Shown: positions 62,478 to 64,000 of the stretch, piece by piece
Layout of the letters: each line of letters opens with the position of its first letter
Numbering within the stretch: position 1 is the first letter of the stretch
Assembly (NCBI GenBank): GCA_012730045.1
Contig: JAAYBR010000062.1
Location: forward strand, 53,199-117,198
Direction: 5' to 3'
DNA length: 64,000 nucleotides
Source of the DNA: Candidatus Hydrogenedentota bacterium
GTDB lineage: Bacteria > Hydrogenedentota > Hydrogenedentia > Hydrogenedentales > CAITNO01
Position numbers and translations under genes: made by a program
Notes under the pieces: generated by a model
The model's input: the letters and a program-made list of their open reading frames with translations, nothing else
Told to the model about the DNA's origin: nothing
The model's database searches: none

Positions 62478-63758
62478 ATGAAGGACGGCACAGTCGTTTC
62501 ACGTCGGACGGTGCTTGCGGCGGGCGCGGCGGCGCTGGGGGCGCCGGCAATTCTGGCGGGCGCGGCCCCCACTTCGGACCCGGTGCGGGTGGGCCACATC
62601 GGCGCGGGCACGCGCGGGTGGGACCTGATCAAGTACACGGGCTCGGCGGAGACGGCGAAGGTGGTGGCGGTCTGCGACGTGTACAAGCCGCATCTGGAGC
62701 GGGGCATCGAGGCGGGCAACAACCCGGACGCGAAGCGGTACGCCAACTACCGCGACCTGCTCGCGGACCCGCAGGTGGAGGCCGTCGTCATCGCAGCGCC
62801 GGACCACTGGCACGAGCAGATGGCCATTGACGCGTCGAACGCGGGCAAGGCGGTCTACTGCGAGAAGGGCATGTCCACCTCGGTGGCGTCGGCCAAGCGC
62901 ATGCGCGAGGTGATCCGGAAGAACAAGACGGTGTTCCAGCTCGGTCACCAGGGGCGGCAGTACCCCTCGACCGCCGAGGCCGGAAAGCGCATCCGCGACG
63001 GCGAGCTCGGCCCCGTCACGCTCGTTCACACGGGCCGCTATTTCAACGGCACCAAGGAGCGCGCGCCGTGGCGCTGGTACGGCTACTACTCCGTCTGGGA
63101 CCGGCCCGACCCGGCGCAGGTGGTGAAGGACCTCGACTGGGAGGCGTGGCTCGGCCCCGCGCCCAAGATTGACTTCAACGAGCAGCATTTCTGGCACTGG
63201 CGCTGCTACTGGGCCTATGGCACCGGCCAGGCCGGCGACCTGCTTTCCCACGAGATGGACCACGTCCAGAGCGTGCTGGGCTGGGGCATCCCCGACTCCT
63301 GCATGTGCACGGGGTTCAACGCCTTCTACCGCGACGGCCGCGAGACGCCGGACACCTGGCAGGCGAACTACGTCTTCGAGAAACACGACTGCTCCGTGTC
63401 CTTCGAGGGCTGCATGAACTCCGGCCGCGAGCAGCCGCCCGAGTACATCGGCAAGAAGGGCCGCCTCATCTTCAACGGCATCGGCCAGGACGCCAACCAC
63501 TTCCTCGTCTACCCCGACGCGCCCGCCTTCCCCCACATGGGGCGGCAGGCCAAGCCGGCCTACACCTACGACCCGACCGACGGCCCCCAGTGGCCCACGC
63601 ACATGAACGACTTCCTCCGTTGCGTCCGCACCGGCGAGACGCCCAAGTGCAACGTGGACGAGGCCTTCATCGAGGTCGTCACCCTCCTCATGAGCGTCCA
63701 GTCCTACCACGAAAAGCGCCAGGTCCGCTGGGACCCCGCCACCGAGGAGATCGTCTGA
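62478..63758 (+). CDS. TAT-exported Gfo/Idh/MocA family oxidoreductase
   Basis: The 426-residue protein has a twin-arginine signal (SRRTVLAAGAAALGAPAIL). The Rossmann domain has VGHIGAGTRG and VIAAPDHWHEQMA; the EKP motif is changed to CEKGMS, as in an exported subgroup. The C-terminal domain has HEMDHVQSVLGWG and QPPEYIGKKGRL. The substrate is probably a sugar or sugar derivative. AAAGGA lies 8-10 bases before ATG 62478. It diverges from the InlB-repeat lipoprotein. Confidence 0.88.
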   Translation: MKDGTVVSRRTVLAAGAAALGAPAILAGAAPTSDPVRVGHIGAGTRGWDLIKYTGSAETAKVVAVCDVYKPHLERGIEAGNNPDAKRYANYRDLLADPQVEAVVIAAPDHWHEQMAIDASNAGKAVYCEKGMSTSVASAKRMREVIRKNKTVFQLGHQGRQYPSTAEAGKRIRDGELGPVTLVHTGRYFNGTKERAPWRWYGYYSVWDRPDPAQVVKDLDWEAWLGPAPKIDFNEQHFWHWRCYWAYGTGQAGDLLSHEMDHVQSVLGWGIPDSCMCTGFNAFYRDGRETPDTWQANYVFEKHDCSVSFEGCMNSGREQPPEYIGKKGRLIFNGIGQDANHFLVYPDAPAFPHMGRQAKPAYTYDPTDGPQWPTHMNDFLRCVRTGETPKCNVDEAFIEVVTLLMSVQSYHEKRQVRWDPATEEIV

Positions 63759-63780
63759 GGCGGGAAATGCGAGGTCCGGC

Positions 63781-64000
63781 ATGAGCTTGTTCGTTTGCGA
63801 TTCCGCAGGCTTTCCGGAAAGAGACTGCTGCGGCGGTCCGGGGGGCTGGTGGGAACGAGATGGCTTCGCTTCGCTGCTAATGAAGTGGACGTATTCTTTC
63901 GCGCCCCAAGCTGCCGGTTGCTCTCTGCCACACGTGGAAATGGCCGAAAGCGAAAGTCTTGGGCATCCCGGAGGGATGCAAGACATTAGCCGGTGGTTGA
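63781..64000 (+). other. Window-end sequence, possible dispersed repeat or partial ORF
   Basis: A frame from ATG 63781 (MSLFVCDSAGF) stays open to the window end. The last 45 bases contain CATCCCGGAGGGATGCAAGA, which resembles a repeat recalled from planctomycete-like genomes. GC is lower than in the neighbouring gene. Coding is doubtful. Confidence 0.25.

Overview
The window is GC-rich, gene-dense bacterial chromosome. Several traits suggest a Planctomycetes-like or Candidatus Hydrogenedentes-like lineage: twin-arginine-exported Gfo/Idh/MocA oxidoreductases, a prepilin-type protein with a C-terminal H-x10-DG motif, large secreted glycosidases, and many palindromic or short-period intergenic repeats. 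This assignment is an inference from gene content; there is no rRNA in the window.

Layout. 1-955 is the 3' part of an ADP-ribosylglycohydrolase. 1.1-11 kb is mostly housekeeping: a hotdog thioesterase, a 60-bp tandem repeat, a type IV pilin-like protein with a clear promoter and terminator, an MFS transporter, a minus-strand run truA-rtcB-epimerase, a plus-strand run pgsA-alr-NYN RNase, and an SDR. 11.4-18 kb holds ppk1, two Hsp20 genes behind a sigma-54-type promoter, a radical-SAM remnant, a nucleoside hydrolase, rpoN (sigma-54 itself) and a Dabb protein. 18-22.5 kb holds a minus-strand group (lipoprotein, rsmA, stand-alone receiver, alpha/beta hydrolase) and a divergent FHA-GAF-adenylate cyclase. 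22.6-32 kb holds a 1265-aa GH106-like enzyme, pyruvate phosphate dikinase with an odd Cys/Lys tail, tRNA-Arg(TCT), and an ion transporter preceded by a PTS-IIA/CBS protein.

32.4-34.3 kb is a lower-GC accessory segment with one predicted nuclease. It combines an EVE/PUA-like region with an HsdR-N-like PD-(D/E)XK domain and is probably a defence gene. 34.3-40.8 kb is a four-gene minus-strand operon for a soluble flavin/iron-sulfur complex. It encodes HydC/NuoE-like and HydB/NuoF-like subunits, a NuoG-like protein fused to an NfnA-like reductase, and NfnB. The architecture resembles Sporomusa-type (Stn) bifurcating transhydrogenases and carries no H-cluster. 53.9-58.2 kb carries [FeFe]-hydrogenase accessory genes: a TM1266-like protein, an aspartate ammonia-lyase-like protein, hydF and hydE. 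hydG and the hydrogenase itself are absent here. Together these two loci point to a fermentative H2/NAD(P)H/ferredoxin economy.

41.4-52.2 kb is a surface-glycan and secreted-enzyme region: an RND pump remnant, a 719-aa secreted putative glycosidase, a 1385-aa methyltransferase/three-glycosyltransferase fusion, a methyltransferase cassette flanked by a 21-bp direct repeat, a sugar epimerase and a TAT-exported protein. 52.3-53.7 kb has an Sfp-type phosphopantetheinyl transferase and a BFN-family nuclease. 58.2-63.8 kb has two TAT-exported Gfo/Idh/MocA proteins around an 800-aa lipoprotein with InlB-type repeats. The most notable signals are the Stn-like operon, the EVE/HsdR-N nuclease, the sigma-54 heat-shock promoter and the family of 9-bp-period intergenic arrays.
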